A stretch of DNA of 64,000 nt from NCBI RefSeq assembly GCF_000685965.1, contig NZ_JMLE01000004.1, forward strand, positions 158,342-222,341, written 5' to 3'. The translations under genes were made by a program, and so were the position numbers. Below are positions 1 through 8,432 of this stretch, one piece after another. The stretch is from Arthrobacter sp. UNC362MFTsu5.1 (GTDB lineage: Bacteria > Actinomycetota > Actinomycetes > Actinomycetales > Micrococcaceae). Position 1 is the stretch's first letter. Every line of letters starts with the position of its first letter. The notes under the pieces are model-generated. The model was given only the letters and a program-made list of their open reading frames with translations, did not search any database and had not been told where the DNA came from.

Positions 1-1127
1 TCCAGCAGAACGGTCATGCCGAGGCGGTCCGGTTTGCCGTTGGGCAGCATCATGAGTTCCCCGGCAGCCAGGACGGTTTTGGGCGCCAGGGCGCCCAGTG
101 CATCGTGCCTCCGCGCGGTGAAGCCTTCGATGCCGGCGGGCGTGGCGTCGTCCACGGCGACGTAGGCCGCCACCGCCTGGCCCCATTCCTCCGACGGGAC
201 GCCGGCCACGAAGGCCGCCAGCACGCCGTCGAGCTTTTCCAGCTCTGCCTGCACGTGCGTGGCGGACACCTTGACGCCTCCGGTGATGATGACGTCGTCG
301 GCGCGGCCCAGCACCGTGAGCTTGCCGGTGGCGTCGATGGAGCCGAGGTCGCTGGTGCGGTACCAGGGGACGCCGTCCTCCTCGAAGAAGGCGTCGGCGG
401 TGAGGGCGGGGTCGCCGAGGTAGCCGGCGGCGAGGGTGGCGCCGCCCAGCAGGATCCGGCCGTCCCCGTCCACGCGGGCGAGTACGTCCTCGAGCGGGAA
501 GCCGTCGTAGACGCAGCCGCCGCAGGTTTCCGCGGAGCCGTAGGTGGTGATCACCCGCGCGCCGGCGTCCCGGGCCGCGGCGAGCAGTTCGGGCGACGCG
601 GGGCCGCCGCCGAGCAGGATTCCGTTGAAGCGGCGGAGGGCGGCCAGCGTTTCAGCGGACGGGGCGTCCAGCAGCCGCTGCAGCTGCGTGGGCACCAGGG
701 AGGTGAAGCGGATCTTGTCCGTGAGCTCCTGGGCGGCCGCGGTGAAGGCCTCCGGCGTGAAGCCGCCGGAGAGGTCCATGGCCCACGGCCGGGTGCCGGC
801 GAAGAGGGAGCGCACCAGGACCTGTACCCCGGCCACGTACTGCACGGGGAGGGCCAGCAGCCACTGGCCCTCGCCCTTAAGCGCGAAGGCGGTGGCCACG
901 GAGGACGCCGCCAGGGCCTCCACCGTGAGGACCGTTGCCTTGGGCGTACCGGTGGAACCCGAGGTCCGCACCACCACGGCGGCGTCCTCGAAGCCCGGCG
1001 TTTCCACGGCGGAGACCACCAGGTGGCCGTCGGCGTCGGCGGAAAGCTCGACGGCGGGGCCCTCGCCGTGGAGGGCGTCCGCCAGCGCCTTGAGTGCAGG
1101 CTCGATGTTCGGAAGCTGGGAAGTCAC
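1..1127 (-). CDS. menE: o-Succinylbenzoate-CoA ligase, 3' end cut by window
   Basis: MenE adenylates 2-succinylbenzoate and joins it to CoA, giving the substrate of MenB in menaquinone synthesis. The reading frame starts at GTG 1127 and is still open at base 1, so about 375 residues are visible. ANL-superfamily motifs are present: P-loop SGSTGTPK near residues 56-63, TYGSAET near 194, the YRTSDLG aspartate motif, and GGVKVS and PNGKPDR of the C-terminal subdomain. menB lies 29 bases upstream on the same strand, as expected for a men cluster. The protein looks short for an acyl-CoA synthetase, which is usual for actinobacterial MenE. Only the extreme C-terminus is missing. Confidence 0.93.
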   Translation of the reverse strand, partial: MTSQLPNIEPALKALADALHGEGPAVELSADADGHLVVSAVETPGFEDAAVVVRTSGSTGTPKATVLTVEALAASSVATAFALKGEGQWLLALPVQYVAGVQVLVRSLFAGTRPWAMDLSGGFTPEAFTAAAQELTDKIRFTSLVPTQLQRLLDAPSAETLAALRRFNGILLGGGPASPELLAAARDAGARVITTYGSAETCGGCVYDGFPLEDVLARVDGDGRILLGGATLAAGYLGDPALTADAFFEEDGVPWYRTSDLGSIDATGKLTVLGRADDVIITGGVKVSATHVQAELEKLDGVLAAFVAGVPSEEWGQAVAAYVAVDDATPAGIEGFTARRHDALGALAPKTVLAAGELMMLPNGKPDRLGMTVLL

Positions 1128-1156
1128 AGGGTCTGCCTTCGTCAGTGGGGCGGGCT

Positions 1157-2125
1157 TTAGAAGTAGTACGGGAACTGGGACCAGTCGGGGTCCCGCTTCT
1201 CGAGGAAGGCTTCCTTGCCTTCCAATGCCTCGTCCGTCATGTAGGCCAGCCGGGTGGCTTCGCCGGCGAAGACCTGCTGCCCGGCCAGGCCGTCGTCGGC
1301 CAGGTTGAAGGCGAACTTGAGCATGCGGATGGCCTGCGGCGACTGCCGCGCGATGTCCGCCGCGTATTCCAGGGCGACTTCCTCGAGGCGTTCGTGGTCC
1401 ACGGCCTCGTTGACCGCGCCCATCCGGACCATGTCCTCGGCAGAGTATTCGCGGGCCAGGAAGAAGATCTCGCGGGCGGCCTTCTGGCCGATCTGGCGGG
1501 CCAGCAGCGCGGAGCCGTAGCCGGCGTCGAAACTTCCCACGGTGGCGTCCGTCTGCTTGAACTTGCCGTACTGGCGGGAGGCGATGGTGAGGTCCGAGAC
1601 GACGTGCAGCGAGTGCCCGCCGCCGGCGGCCCAGCCGTTGACGACGGCGATGACCACCTTGGGCATGGTGCGCATGAGCCGCTGGACTTCCAGGATGTGC
1701 AGCCTGCCGGCGCGGGCGGGATCGATGGTCTCCTTGGTTTCGCCGTCTGCTGCGTTCTGTACTACGTACCGATACCCGTCCCTGCCCCGGATGCGCTGGT
1801 CTCCGCCGGAGCAGAAGGAGTGCCCGCCGTCCTTGGGCGAGGGCCCGTTGCCGGTCAGCAGCACGGTGGCCACGTTGGGGGTCATGCGGGCGTGGTCCAT
1901 GGCCCGGTAGAGCTCGTCCACGGTGCCCGGGCGGAAGGCGTTGCGGACCTCCGGGCGGTTGAAGGCGATGCGGACCGTGGGCAGGTCCCGCAGCACCGCG
2001 CCGTCCGAATCCCGCTCCACCTGCCGGTGGTAGGTCATGTCCTGGAAGTCGTCGAAGCCGGCCACGGTGCGCCACCGGGAGGGGTCAAAGACGTCGGATA
2101 CCTTGGCTGGAAATACGTTGCTCAC
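1157..2125 (-). CDS. menB: 1,4-Dihydroxy-2-naphthoyl-CoA synthase
   Basis: MenB closes the second ring of the naphthoquinone from o-succinylbenzoyl-CoA, a cytoplasmic crotonase-fold reaction. The 322-residue product has the MenB-specific elements: GGDQRIRGRDGYRY, the oxyanion-hole region VNGWAAGGGHSLHV, and the segment TDATVGSFDAGYGSALLARQ, plus a C-terminus ending PDWSQFPYYF. The start is GTG 2125. There is no Shine-Dalgarno sequence, but TAGACT lies exactly 6 bases upstream, so the mRNA is probably leaderless. menE follows after 29 bases. The family call is secure. Confidence 0.97.
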   Translation of the reverse strand: MSNVFPAKVSDVFDPSRWRTVAGFDDFQDMTYHRQVERDSDGAVLRDLPTVRIAFNRPEVRNAFRPGTVDELYRAMDHARMTPNVATVLLTGNGPSPKDGGHSFCSGGDQRIRGRDGYRYVVQNAADGETKETIDPARAGRLHILEVQRLMRTMPKVVIAVVNGWAAGGGHSLHVVSDLTIASRQYGKFKQTDATVGSFDAGYGSALLARQIGQKAAREIFFLAREYSAEDMVRMGAVNEAVDHERLEEVALEYAADIARQSPQAIRMLKFAFNLADDGLAGQQVFAGEATRLAYMTDEALEGKEAFLEKRDPDWSQFPYYF

Positions 2126-2131
2126 AGACCG

Positions 2132-2137
2132 AGTCTA
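2132..2137 (-). promoter_or_regulatory. -10 element for leaderless menB
   Basis: TAGACT on the minus strand, six bases before the GTG start of menB, with no ribosome binding site between. This TANNNT-N6-start arrangement recurs at many genes in the window. Confidence 0.55.
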
Positions 2138-2146
2138 GTAATCGCC

Positions 2147-2587
2147 TCAGCTGATGCAGAACTCGTTGCCTTCGGGGTCCGCCATGGTGTGCCATTCGTG
2201 CGGCCCCTGGCTGGCCGTCCAGAGGAACGTTGCGCCGCGTGCCTCCAGCTCTTTGCGCACCTCATCCTTGTCCCTGCCGTCCAGGCGGACATCCCAGTGC
2301 ACCCGGTTCTTGACGGTCTTTCCCTCGGGCGCGGTCTGGAACAGCAGCCGGCGTTCCGGAGCCTTGGCATCGATCTCTTCCGCCGGCCGGATGGCGGCCC
2401 CGGCCTCCCAGACCAGTTTGCCCTTGTGGGTTTTGGTCTCGGCTTCGGTGGCGTACCCCTGCTCGATCATGGACCGGATGAAGCCCTCGTCCTGCGGCTC
2501 CACGGCCCAGTCCAGTGTGTCCGCCCACCAGTCGGCAAGCTCGTGCGGGTTTTTGCAGTCGATGACGATCTGAATGTTGAGTCCCAT
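2147..2587 (-). CDS. VOC family (glyoxalase-like) protein
   Basis: A 146-residue protein of the vicinal-oxygen-chelate type, starting at ATG 2587. It begins with a beta strand MGLNIQIVID followed by CKNPHELADWWADTLDW, a typical VOC opening. The second half carries NRVHWDVRLDGRDKDEV and ends in MADPEGNEFCIS, the usual VOC C-terminal motif with a candidate metal-ligand Glu. The substrate cannot be told; related proteins are often annotated only as glyoxalase/bleomycin-resistance-like. It lies 21 bases upstream of menB on the same strand, but menB seems to have its own promoter inside that gap, so a role in menaquinone synthesis should not be assumed. Confidence 0.85.
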   Translation of the reverse strand: MGLNIQIVIDCKNPHELADWWADTLDWAVEPQDEGFIRSMIEQGYATEAETKTHKGKLVWEAGAAIRPAEEIDAKAPERRLLFQTAPEGKTVKNRVHWDVRLDGRDKDEVRKELEARGATFLWTASQGPHEWHTMADPEGNEFCIS

Positions 2588-2637
2588 TACCCAAAAGTAC
2601 GACGGCGGCGGGCGCGGCGGTAGGGGGCGGACGGGTC

Positions 2638-3399
2638 CTAGGGCTGGACCTGCTGCAGCTGCTCCATCAGTTCGGGCGGGATGGCGTAGATGAACACCAC
2701 TGCCAGCAGGTTCTTGGCGGCGTGCACGAAGTAGCTGAACATCAGGTTTTTCCCGGTCCACACGTACACGAACACCAGCGTGGCGCCCATGGCGAGGTAC
2801 GGCATCAGCACGGGCAGGGTCAGCGTTTCCTGGCCCACGATGTGCAGGGCGGCGAAGAGGAAGGTGGACAGGACGCAGCACACCCAGATGTTGACGCGCC
2901 GGCTCAGCTTGCCGATCAGCAGGTGGCGGAAGATGTACTCCTCCACGAACGGGCCCACAATCACCAGCAGGGGCACGATCAGCCACGGCGATACCTGCTG
3001 CACGAGTGCCTGCACGTTGGCCTGGTTGGCGGAGCCCTGCACGGGTCCGGTCAGGGCCACCAGGATGGCGGTCAGGATCAGCATGGCCACCACTGCCACC
3101 GGGATCATGATGAGCGTGAACCACGGACGAGTGGCCAGCACGCGGAGGTCGCGGGAGGCGACGCGGCGGGCGGCGGCTACGGCCAGGATTCCCACGCCGC
3201 CGTAGAACAGTAGGTTCACCGAGTACACGGCCACGGTGGGGTCCGGGGACAGTTGCAGCAGCAACGGCTGCAGCAGCGGTCCGGCAACCGCAAAGAGCGC
3301 GGCGATGGCCACGTAGAGCCCCACGGTGGTGTAGTCGAGCGCGGAAAAACGGTAGAGCTCCGGCCGTGGCGCCGGGGAATTGCGGACAGCTGTTCCCAT
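2638..3399 (-). CDS. CPBP family intramembrane metalloprotease
   Basis: A 253-residue membrane protein with about six to eight hydrophobic segments. The CAAX-protease/bacteriocin-processing (CPBP, Abi) signature is visible: GPFVEEYIFRHLLIG, with the paired glutamates and the following Arg, then a second motif FLFAALHIV with the conserved His, and a later TM region. These are the expected zinc-ligand and catalytic positions of the family. Such enzymes cleave membrane peptides; the substrate here is unknown and no bacteriocin gene is adjacent. The start is ATG 3399 with TAGGCT six bases upstream and no Shine-Dalgarno, so it is probably leaderless. It is divergent from the metal-binding lipoprotein gene. 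Confidence 0.88.
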   Translation of the reverse strand: MGTAVRNSPAPRPELYRFSALDYTTVGLYVAIAALFAVAGPLLQPLLLQLSPDPTVAVYSVNLLFYGGVGILAVAAARRVASRDLRVLATRPWFTLIMIPVAVVAMLILTAILVALTGPVQGSANQANVQALVQQVSPWLIVPLLVIVGPFVEEYIFRHLLIGKLSRRVNIWVCCVLSTFLFAALHIVGQETLTLPVLMPYLAMGATLVFVYVWTGKNLMFSYFVHAAKNLLAVVFIYAIPPELMEQLQQVQP

Positions 3400-3405
3400 G
3401 TGTCC

Positions 3406-3411
3406 AGCCTA
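3406..3411 (-). promoter_or_regulatory. -10 element for leaderless CPBP gene
   Basis: TAGGCT on the minus strand, six bases before ATG 3399. Confidence 0.5.
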
Positions 3412-3432
3412 GCTGGCCAATGACTGCCGGCG

Positions 3433-3462
3433 TTGCAGCGGAGTTAGGGCGCCCGGTAGAAT
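3433..3462 (+). promoter_or_regulatory. Promoter of the metal ABC transporter operon
   Basis: TTGCAG (3433-3438), an 18-base spacer and TAGAAT (3457-3462) end seven bases before ATG 3470. The spacing implies a leaderless transcript. I could not identify a convincing Zur or MntR palindrome in the 70-base divergent gap. Confidence 0.55.
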
Positions 3463-3469
3463 ATTCGGT

Positions 3470-4450
3470 ATGCCTAAATTTCTGTTTCGGTGCGCCAAAG
3501 TAGTCCGCCGAACCGGTTTCCTCCGCTCTGCCGGAGCCGCCGTCGTCGCCGCTTTCCTCTTCCTGTCCCTGGCCGCCTGCGGGGGTGCCGCTCCCGGCCA
3601 GGGCCCCGGCGATGAGAAGCCCGTGGTGCTGACCACCTTCACCGTGCTGGCCGACGTCGCCCAGAACGTGGCAGGGGACAAGCTGCAGGTCGAATCCATC
3701 ACCAAGGCCGGCGCCGAAATCCACGGCTACGAGCCCACGCCCGGCGACATCCGCAAGGCCTCGAAGGCGGACCTGATCCTGGACAACGGCCTGAATCTGG
3801 AAGCGTGGTTTGCCCAGTTCGTCGAGGGCCTGGACGTCCCGCATGCCGTGGTGAGCGAGGGCGTGAAGGTGATGTCCATCAGCGAGGACTCTTACCAGGG
3901 CAAGCCGAACCCGCACGCCTGGATGTCGCCCGTGAACGTGCAGATCTACGTGGACAACATGGTGAAGGCGTTCTCTAAGCTCGATCCGGACAATGCCGCC
4001 ACGTTCGAGGCGAACGGTGCGGCCTACAAGGCCAAACTGCAGGCCGTGAAAGACGAGATGGTGCAGAAGCTCGCCACCGTCCCCGCGGCACAGCGTGCCC
4101 TGGTGACCTGCGAAGGCGCCTTCTCCTACCTGACCCGCGACGCCGGCCTCAAGGAGGTCTACATCTGGGCAGTCAACGCCGAACAGCAGGCCACGCCGCA
4201 GCAGATCGCCCGGGCCATCGAATTCGTCAAGGCCAACAAAGTCCCGGCCGTCTTCTGCGAATCCACGGTGTCCGACGCCCCCATGCGCCAGGTGGTGGGA
4301 GCCACGGGTGCAAAATTCGGCGGTGTGCTCTACGTTGACTCGCTGTCCGAGGCGGACGGCCCCGTGCCCACGTACCTGGACCTCATCCGGCACGACTCCA
4401 AACTCATCACCGAAGCACTGGTTAGTGCCCCGGCGGGTGCAGGATCATGA
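3470..4450 (+). CDS. Zn/Mn-type ABC transporter substrate-binding lipoprotein
   Basis: A 326-residue solute-binding protein of the cluster A-I (TroA/ZnuA/MntC) fold that delivers a divalent metal to its membrane transporter. The N-terminus has basic residues, a hydrophobic stretch and the lipobox LAACGG, so it is a lipoprotein. Family ligands are visible: HGYEPTPGD (first His), NPHAWMSP (second His), a Glu in CEGAFSYL, and ESTVSDAPMRQV near the end. It lacks the long His/Asp-rich loop of many ZnuA proteins, which slightly favours Mn or Fe over Zn, but this is an inference. The ATPase gene overlaps its last four bases (ATGA), so the three genes form an operon. Confidence 0.93.
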   Translation: MPKFLFRCAKVVRRTGFLRSAGAAVVAAFLFLSLAACGGAAPGQGPGDEKPVVLTTFTVLADVAQNVAGDKLQVESITKAGAEIHGYEPTPGDIRKASKADLILDNGLNLEAWFAQFVEGLDVPHAVVSEGVKVMSISEDSYQGKPNPHAWMSPVNVQIYVDNMVKAFSKLDPDNAATFEANGAAYKAKLQAVKDEMVQKLATVPAAQRALVTCEGAFSYLTRDAGLKEVYIWAVNAEQQATPQQIARAIEFVKANKVPAVFCESTVSDAPMRQVVGATGAKFGGVLYVDSLSEADGPVPTYLDLIRHDSKLITEALVSAPAGAGS

Positions 4451-5238
4451 GCACTCCGGCCATCCTCGTTGAAAACGTCACCGTCCACTACGGCGAAGTC
4501 CTGGCGCTGGACGCGGCATCGCTCAGCCTGGACACCGCCCGGATCTGCGGCCTGATCGGCATGAACGGCTCCGGCAAGTCCACGCTGTTCAAGGTGATCA
4601 TGGGAATGATCAAGCCCGACGCCGGCCGCGTGCTGATCCATGGCCAGTCACCGGCCAAGGCGCGCAAGGAGGGGGGAATCGGCTATGTCCCGCAGAGCGA
4701 GGACGTGGACTGGCAGTTCCCGCTGTCCGTCCGCGACGTGGTGATGATGGGCCGCTACGGGCACCAGGGCTTCACCCGCCGCCCCTCCAAGGCTGACCGC
4801 GCCGCCGTCGACCTCGCCCTGGACCGGGTGGAACTGTCCGAGTTCGCGAACCGGCAGATCGGCCAGCTGTCCGGCGGCCAGAAGAAGCGCGCGTTCGTGG
4901 CCCGGGGCATCGCCCAAGGTGCCACGATGATGCTCCTGGACGAGCCGTTCGCCGGCGTGGACAAGCGCTCCGAAGCCACCATCACCCGCCTGCTGCGGGA
5001 ACTCGCCTCGGACGGCTGCACCATCCTCATCTCCACGCACGACCTCCACGCCCTGCCGCAGCTGTGCGACGAAGCCGTGCTGCTGATGCGCAAGGTCCTG
5101 ATGCACGGCCCGCCCGAGGTGGTCCTGCAGCCCGAACACCTGGCCATGGCCTTCGGCCTGGACGTCCTCAACCGGGACCTTCCGGAGCAGGAAACTGCCA
5201 ACCAGCGCCGCCTTTCCAAGCAACAGGACTGGAGCTAA
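4447..5238 (+). CDS. Metal ABC transporter ATP-binding protein
   Basis: A 263-residue ABC ATPase powering the metal importer. Walker A GMNGSGKST, Q-loop near YVPQSEDVDWQFP, signature LSGGQKKR, Walker B MMLLDEPF and the switch histidine in LISTHDLH are all present. The VPQSEDVDWQFPLSV stretch is typical of Mn/Zn-type (MntB/ZnuC/SitB) ATPases. It overlaps the binding-protein gene by four bases and is followed by the permease after three bases, so the subunits are probably translationally coupled. Confidence 0.95.
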   Translation: MSTPAILVENVTVHYGEVLALDAASLSLDTARICGLIGMNGSGKSTLFKVIMGMIKPDAGRVLIHGQSPAKARKEGGIGYVPQSEDVDWQFPLSVRDVVMMGRYGHQGFTRRPSKADRAAVDLALDRVELSEFANRQIGQLSGGQKKRAFVARGIAQGATMMLLDEPFAGVDKRSEATITRLLRELASDGCTILISTHDLHALPQLCDEAVLLMRKVLMHGPPEVVLQPEHLAMAFGLDVLNRDLPEQETANQRRLSKQQDWS

Positions 5239-5241
5239 GCC

Positions 5242-6117
5242 ATGGACCTCTTCGACATCGTGCTGGAGCCATTGAGCTACGACTTCATGGTGCGCGCCAT
5301 CATCACCACGGCGCTCGCCGCCGTGGTCTGCGCCGTCCTGAGCTGCTGGCTGGTGCTGATCGGCTGGTCGCTCATGGGTGACGCCGTTTCCCACGCCGTG
5401 CTGCCCGGCGTCGTGCTTGCCTACATCGTCGGCGCGCCGTTCGCCCTGGGGGCGCTGGTGTTCGCACTGATCGCCGTCACCCTGATCGGGGTGGTCAGGA
5501 ACACCAGCCGGGTCAAGGAGGACGCGGCGATCGGCATCGTGTTCACCTCGCTGTTCGCCCTGGGCCTGGTGCTCATCTCCGTCACGCCCAGCCAGACCGA
5601 CCTCAACCACATCATCTTCGGCAACCTGCTGGGCGTCAGCATCCCGGACCTCATCCAGGTGCTGGTGCTGGGTGTGGTGGCGTTCGCCATCCTGATCCTC
5701 AAGCGCCGCGACCTCACGCTGTATGCCTTCGACCCCGTGCACGCCCACGCCATCGGGCTGTCGCCCAAGCGGCTGGGGGCACTGCTGCTGGGCCTGCTCG
5801 CGCTGACCTCCGTGGTGGCCCTGCAGACGGTCGGGGTGGTGCTGGTGGTGGCCATGCTGATCATCCCCGGGGCCACGGCGTACCTGCTGACGGACCGGTT
5901 CTCCCGCATGCTGGTGATCGCCCCGGTGGTCTCCGCAGTGTGCTCCATCGCCGGCATCTACCTGAGCTACTACCTGGACACCGCCTCCGGCGCCATGGTG
6001 GTGCTCACCCAGGGTGTGGTGTTCGCCGCCGTCTACCTGTTCAGCCCCCGCCAGGGGCTGATCGGCACCCGGCTGGCGAAGGCCCGCCGCAGGAAGGCAG
6101 TGGCGCTCGCCGTGTGA
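5242..6117 (+). CDS. Metal ABC transporter permease
   Basis: A 291-residue integral membrane protein of the ABC-3 family with about eight TM segments. The start region (VRAIITTALAAVVCAVLSCWLVLIGWSL, shown only as TM1 landmarks), the MGDAVSHAVLPGV motif and GLLALTSVVALQTVGVVLVVAML-type core are characteristic of ZnuB/MntC/TroC permeases. It is the third gene of the importer operon. Its last codons GTG-TGA overlap a possible leader ORF start (GTG 6114), linking it to the downstream ABC-F gene. Confidence 0.9.
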   Translation: MDLFDIVLEPLSYDFMVRAIITTALAAVVCAVLSCWLVLIGWSLMGDAVSHAVLPGVVLAYIVGAPFALGALVFALIAVTLIGVVRNTSRVKEDAAIGIVFTSLFALGLVLISVTPSQTDLNHIIFGNLLGVSIPDLIQVLVLGVVAFAILILKRRDLTLYAFDPVHAHAIGLSPKRLGALLLGLLALTSVVALQTVGVVLVVAMLIIPGATAYLLTDRFSRMLVIAPVVSAVCSIAGIYLSYYLDTASGAMVVLTQGVVFAAVYLFSPRQGLIGTRLAKARRRKAVALAV

Positions 6118-6182
6118 AGCGTACGACGGCGGCGCTTGACGCCGGGGGTCCGGCCGGGCAGGCTGGAGCGATGAAGTCCTAA
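6114..6182 (+). CDS. Possible leader peptide before the ABC-F gene
   Basis: A 22-codon frame runs from GTG 6114, which overlaps the permease stop as GTGA, to TAA 6180-6182. It ends in AMKS-stop. Inside it an ATG at 6171 gives an even shorter ORF, MKS, preceded by GGAG. Its last codons form the left arm of a stem that covers the ABC-F ribosome binding site, the layout expected of an attenuation leader. Coding status is not proven. Confidence 0.35.
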   Translation: MKRTTAALDAGGPAGQAGAMKS

Positions 6183-6221
6183 CCAGCAGCGCCCATTTCC
6201 CGGACCCCGTTAGGACTTCCC
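6145..6221 (+). promoter_or_regulatory. Predicted translation attenuator of the ABC-F gene
   Basis: Two perfect complementary pairs are present. Stem A pairs GGGGTCCGG (6145-6153) with CCGGACCCC (6200-6208). Stem B pairs AAGTCCTAAC (6174-6183) with GTTAGGACTT (6209-6218). Stem B sequesters the AGGA ribosome binding site (6212-6215) of the TTG start at 6222. A and B cross, so they are alternative folds or a pseudoknot. The left arm of B coincides with the end of the possible leader ORF, so ribosome position could choose the fold. Confidence 0.5.
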
Positions 6222-7868
6222 TTGACTGAACACCTTTCCCTGACCGGCGTCACCCATGGCTACGGTGACCGCCAGCTTTTTGCTGCCGTCGACCTCACGA
6301 TTGGCGCCGGCGAGCACGTGGCCGTCGTCGGCGAAAACGGAGCCGGCAAATCAACCCTGCTGCGCATCCTGGCCGGGCTCGAGCCGCCGAACGAAGGCAC
6401 GGCCGCCAGCCACGGACGCATCGGCTACCTCGCCCAGACCACCGGCCTGCCGGCGTCCTTCACGGTGGGCAACGCCATCGATGAGGCGCTGGCCTCACTC
6501 CGCGCCGTCGAGGCCGAGCTGGACAGCCTGGAATCCGGCCTGGCCGATGCGGACGAGGAGCAACTGGAGCGCTACGGCAACCTGCAGACCGAATACCAGC
6601 TCCGCGAAGGCTACGCGGCGGAATCGCGCGTGGAAGCGGCACTGGACCGGCTGGGCCTGGGCGGACTGGACCGGCAGCGGACGCTGGGTTCGCTCTCCGG
6701 CGGGGAGCAGCACCGGGTGGCGCTGGCCTGCGTGCTGGCTGACCCCGCGGACATCCTTCTGCTGGACGAGCCCACCAACCATTTGGACACGAGCGGCACT
6801 GCCTGGCTCGAGGCGCGGCTGGCCGCCCACCGGGGGACCGTCGTCGTGGTTTCCCATGACCGGGCGCTGCTGCGCAAGGTGGCCGTTTCCGTCATCGAAG
6901 TGGACGCCGAACGGTGCGCTGTCAACCGCTACGGGAACGGTTACGAAGGGTACCTGCGGGAGAAGGCGGCCGAGCGTGAACGCTGGGTGCAGCAGTACCG
7001 CGGCTGGCTCGATGCCATGGCCGCAGAACGCCTGCAGGCGGACACCGTGGCTGGGAAGATGGGCTACGCCCGCCGGCGCGACGGCGACAAGATGGGCTTC
7101 GACTTCAAGGCCGGCACCTGGCAGCAGGCAGCCAGCAGCAAGGTCCGCAACGCCCAGGAGCGGCTCCGCCGGCTCGAGGCCAACCCGGTGGACCGTCCGC
7201 CGGTTCCCCTGAAGCTGGCGGTGGACCTCCAGGGCGGGTCCGACGGCGCTGCCCTGGACGCCCCCGCCCTGGAGGCGCGCGGCGTGGAAGTTCACGGCCG
7301 GCTGGAACGGACCGATTTCCGGGTGGAGGCCGGCCAGAAGATCCTCATCACGGGTCCCAACGGCGCCGGCAAATCGACGCTGCTGTCCGTCCTTGCGGGA
7401 ACCCTGGAACCCGATGCGGGCACCGTGGTGCGGCACGGCCGGATCGGCTACCTGCAGCAGGAACTGGAGCCGCCGCAACGCCCGGGGCAGCGGCTGCTCC
7501 CGGCCTTCGTCTCCGGCCTGGGCGGGAACATCGACGAACATGCGGAGGCTCTGCTGCGGCTGGGCCTCTTCCGGACCACCGAATTCCACGTGCCCGTGGG
7601 CAGCCTGTCCGCCGGGCAGCAGCGCAGGCTCGCCCTGGCACGGCTGCTGCTGGGCGGCTTCGGCACGATGCTCGTGGACGAACCCACCAACCACCTGGCG
7701 CCCGTCCTGGTGGAGCAGCTGGAAGCGGCCCTTTCGGAATTCGGCGGAACGCTGATCATGGTGAGCCACGACCGCGCGCTGGGGGAGTGGTTCAGCAAAT
7801 GCGCCGCACGGGAAGGCACCGGCGGGAGCTGGCTCCGGTACGCCATGCGGGACGGCGCCCTCGTCTAG
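6222..7868 (+). CDS. ABC-F family ATPase
   Basis: A 548-residue soluble protein with two ATP-binding cassettes and no membrane domain. Cassette 1 has [17 protein letters not shown] and [12 protein letters not shown]; cassette 2 has [17 protein letters not shown] and [10 protein letters not shown]. Between them lies a charged linker (about residues 240-330) that in ABC-F proteins reaches into the ribosome. The family includes antibiotic-resistance factors that dislodge ribosome-targeting drugs and also housekeeping translation factors such as EttA; sequence alone does not decide. The regulated-looking leader upstream favours a resistance-type role. The start is TTG 6222 with AGGA six bases before it. 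Confidence 0.9.
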   Translation: MTEHLSLTGVTHGYGDRQLFAAVDLTIGAGEHVAVVGENGAGKSTLLRILAGLEPPNEGTAASHGRIGYLAQTTGLPASFTVGNAIDEALASLRAVEAELDSLESGLADADEEQLERYGNLQTEYQLREGYAAESRVEAALDRLGLGGLDRQRTLGSLSGGEQHRVALACVLADPADILLLDEPTNHLDTSGTAWLEARLAAHRGTVVVVSHDRALLRKVAVSVIEVDAERCAVNRYGNGYEGYLREKAAERERWVQQYRGWLDAMAAERLQADTVAGKMGYARRRDGDKMGFDFKAGTWQQAASSKVRNAQERLRRLEANPVDRPPVPLKLAVDLQGGSDGAALDAPALEARGVEVHGRLERTDFRVEAGQKILITGPNGAGKSTLLSVLAGTLEPDAGTVVRHGRIGYLQQELEPPQRPGQRLLPAFVSGLGGNIDEHAEALLRLGLFRTTEFHVPVGSLSAGQQRRLALARLLLGGFGTMLVDEPTNHLAPVLVEQLEAALSEFGGTLIMVSHDRALGEWFSKCAAREGTGGSWLRYAMRDGALV

Positions 7869-7879
7869 CTTCGCGTCTT

Positions 7880-7920
7880 GCTTCCGGCCTTGCCTCCAGT
7901 CGTTGGCGGGGCGCGGAAGC
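7880..7920 (+). terminator. Weak hairpin after the ABC-F gene
   Basis: GCTTCCG (7880-7886) pairs with CGGAAGC (7914-7920) across a 27-base GC-rich loop, 11 bases after the ABC-F stop. There is no T-tract. Confidence 0.3.
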
Positions 7921-7933
7921 AGCCCGGAAAACG

Positions 7934-7960
7934 GTGAGGTTTGCGTTAAAGGATCGTTAC
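7934..7960 (-). promoter_or_regulatory. Candidate GlnR box upstream of the nirBD operon
   Basis: Read on the minus strand this is GTAAC-N6-TTAAC-N6-CTCAC, close to the actinobacterial GlnR half-site pattern GTNAC-N6-GNAAC. It lies about 125 bases before the first gene of the nitrite reductase unit, which GlnR controls in other actinobacteria. The match is partial. Confidence 0.35.
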
Positions 7961-8084
7961 GCCGCACGCGCCGGGCCGAAACAACTGCGGAGCAGGATGG
8001 AAGGGAGTCAGTGATTCCCACGCTCAAGTAGCACCCGCGCGCTCAGCCGCCGGGCCTACCCAGCCGGCCGAAAGGATCCCTCCC

Positions 8085-8432
8085 GTGATCACCAAGAACC
8101 TTTTCCTGCAGGGCGTTTTCCCCTTCGAAGGAGCGGGCCTCGACAAGCCCGCCCCCATCCACCGGGAGCTTGCCCACTTCGTTCCGGACGGAATCATCAA
8201 CCAGACCCTCTACTTCCGGGGCGGGAACTCCAGTTCCGAGCTGATCACCGTGGTCCTGATGCGCGACGGCGTGCCCATGCGGTATTTCCCCATCGGCGCC
8301 AAGAGCGACGTCCACGTGCCGCTCCGCGTGGTGGAGGACATCGAGGGCGGCTCGGTGATTGAGGTGTTCCTGCTGGCGGCCGAGGGCGTGGCGGGCTTCG
8401 TGGTGATTGACCTGGGCATGGTGGAACACTGA
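8085..8432 (+). CDS. Conserved-looking small protein of the nirBD operon
   Basis: A 115-residue soluble protein that I do not recognise. It starts at GTG 8085 with AAAGGA a few bases before. It has no signal peptide, Cys cluster or nucleotide-binding motif; predicted strands alternate with loops (QTLYFRGGNSSSELITVVLM, then MRYFPIGAKSDVHVPLRVV), which suggests a small beta-rich fold. The nirB start overlaps its stop codon region (TGATG), so the two are translationally coupled and it is very likely functionally tied to nitrite reduction, for instance as an assembly or regulatory partner. That role is inference from position only. Confidence 0.75.
   Translation: MITKNLFLQGVFPFEGAGLDKPAPIHRELAHFVPDGIINQTLYFRGGNSSSELITVVLMRDGVPMRYFPIGAKSDVHVPLRVVEDIEGGSVIEVFLLAAEGVAGFVVIDLGMVEH

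Noticed and set aside
3400..3469. Possible MntR/DtxR or Zur operator before the metal transporter
   Set aside because: ATGCCTAAATT and GGGCGCCC catch the eye, but there is no convincing palindrome with known consensus.
2588..4393. Minus-strand frame running from the metal-binding protein region into the VOC gene (748 codons)
   Set aside because: Only its last 146 codons are real; the rest is antisense to the lipoprotein and CPBP genes and has typical high-GC shadow composition.
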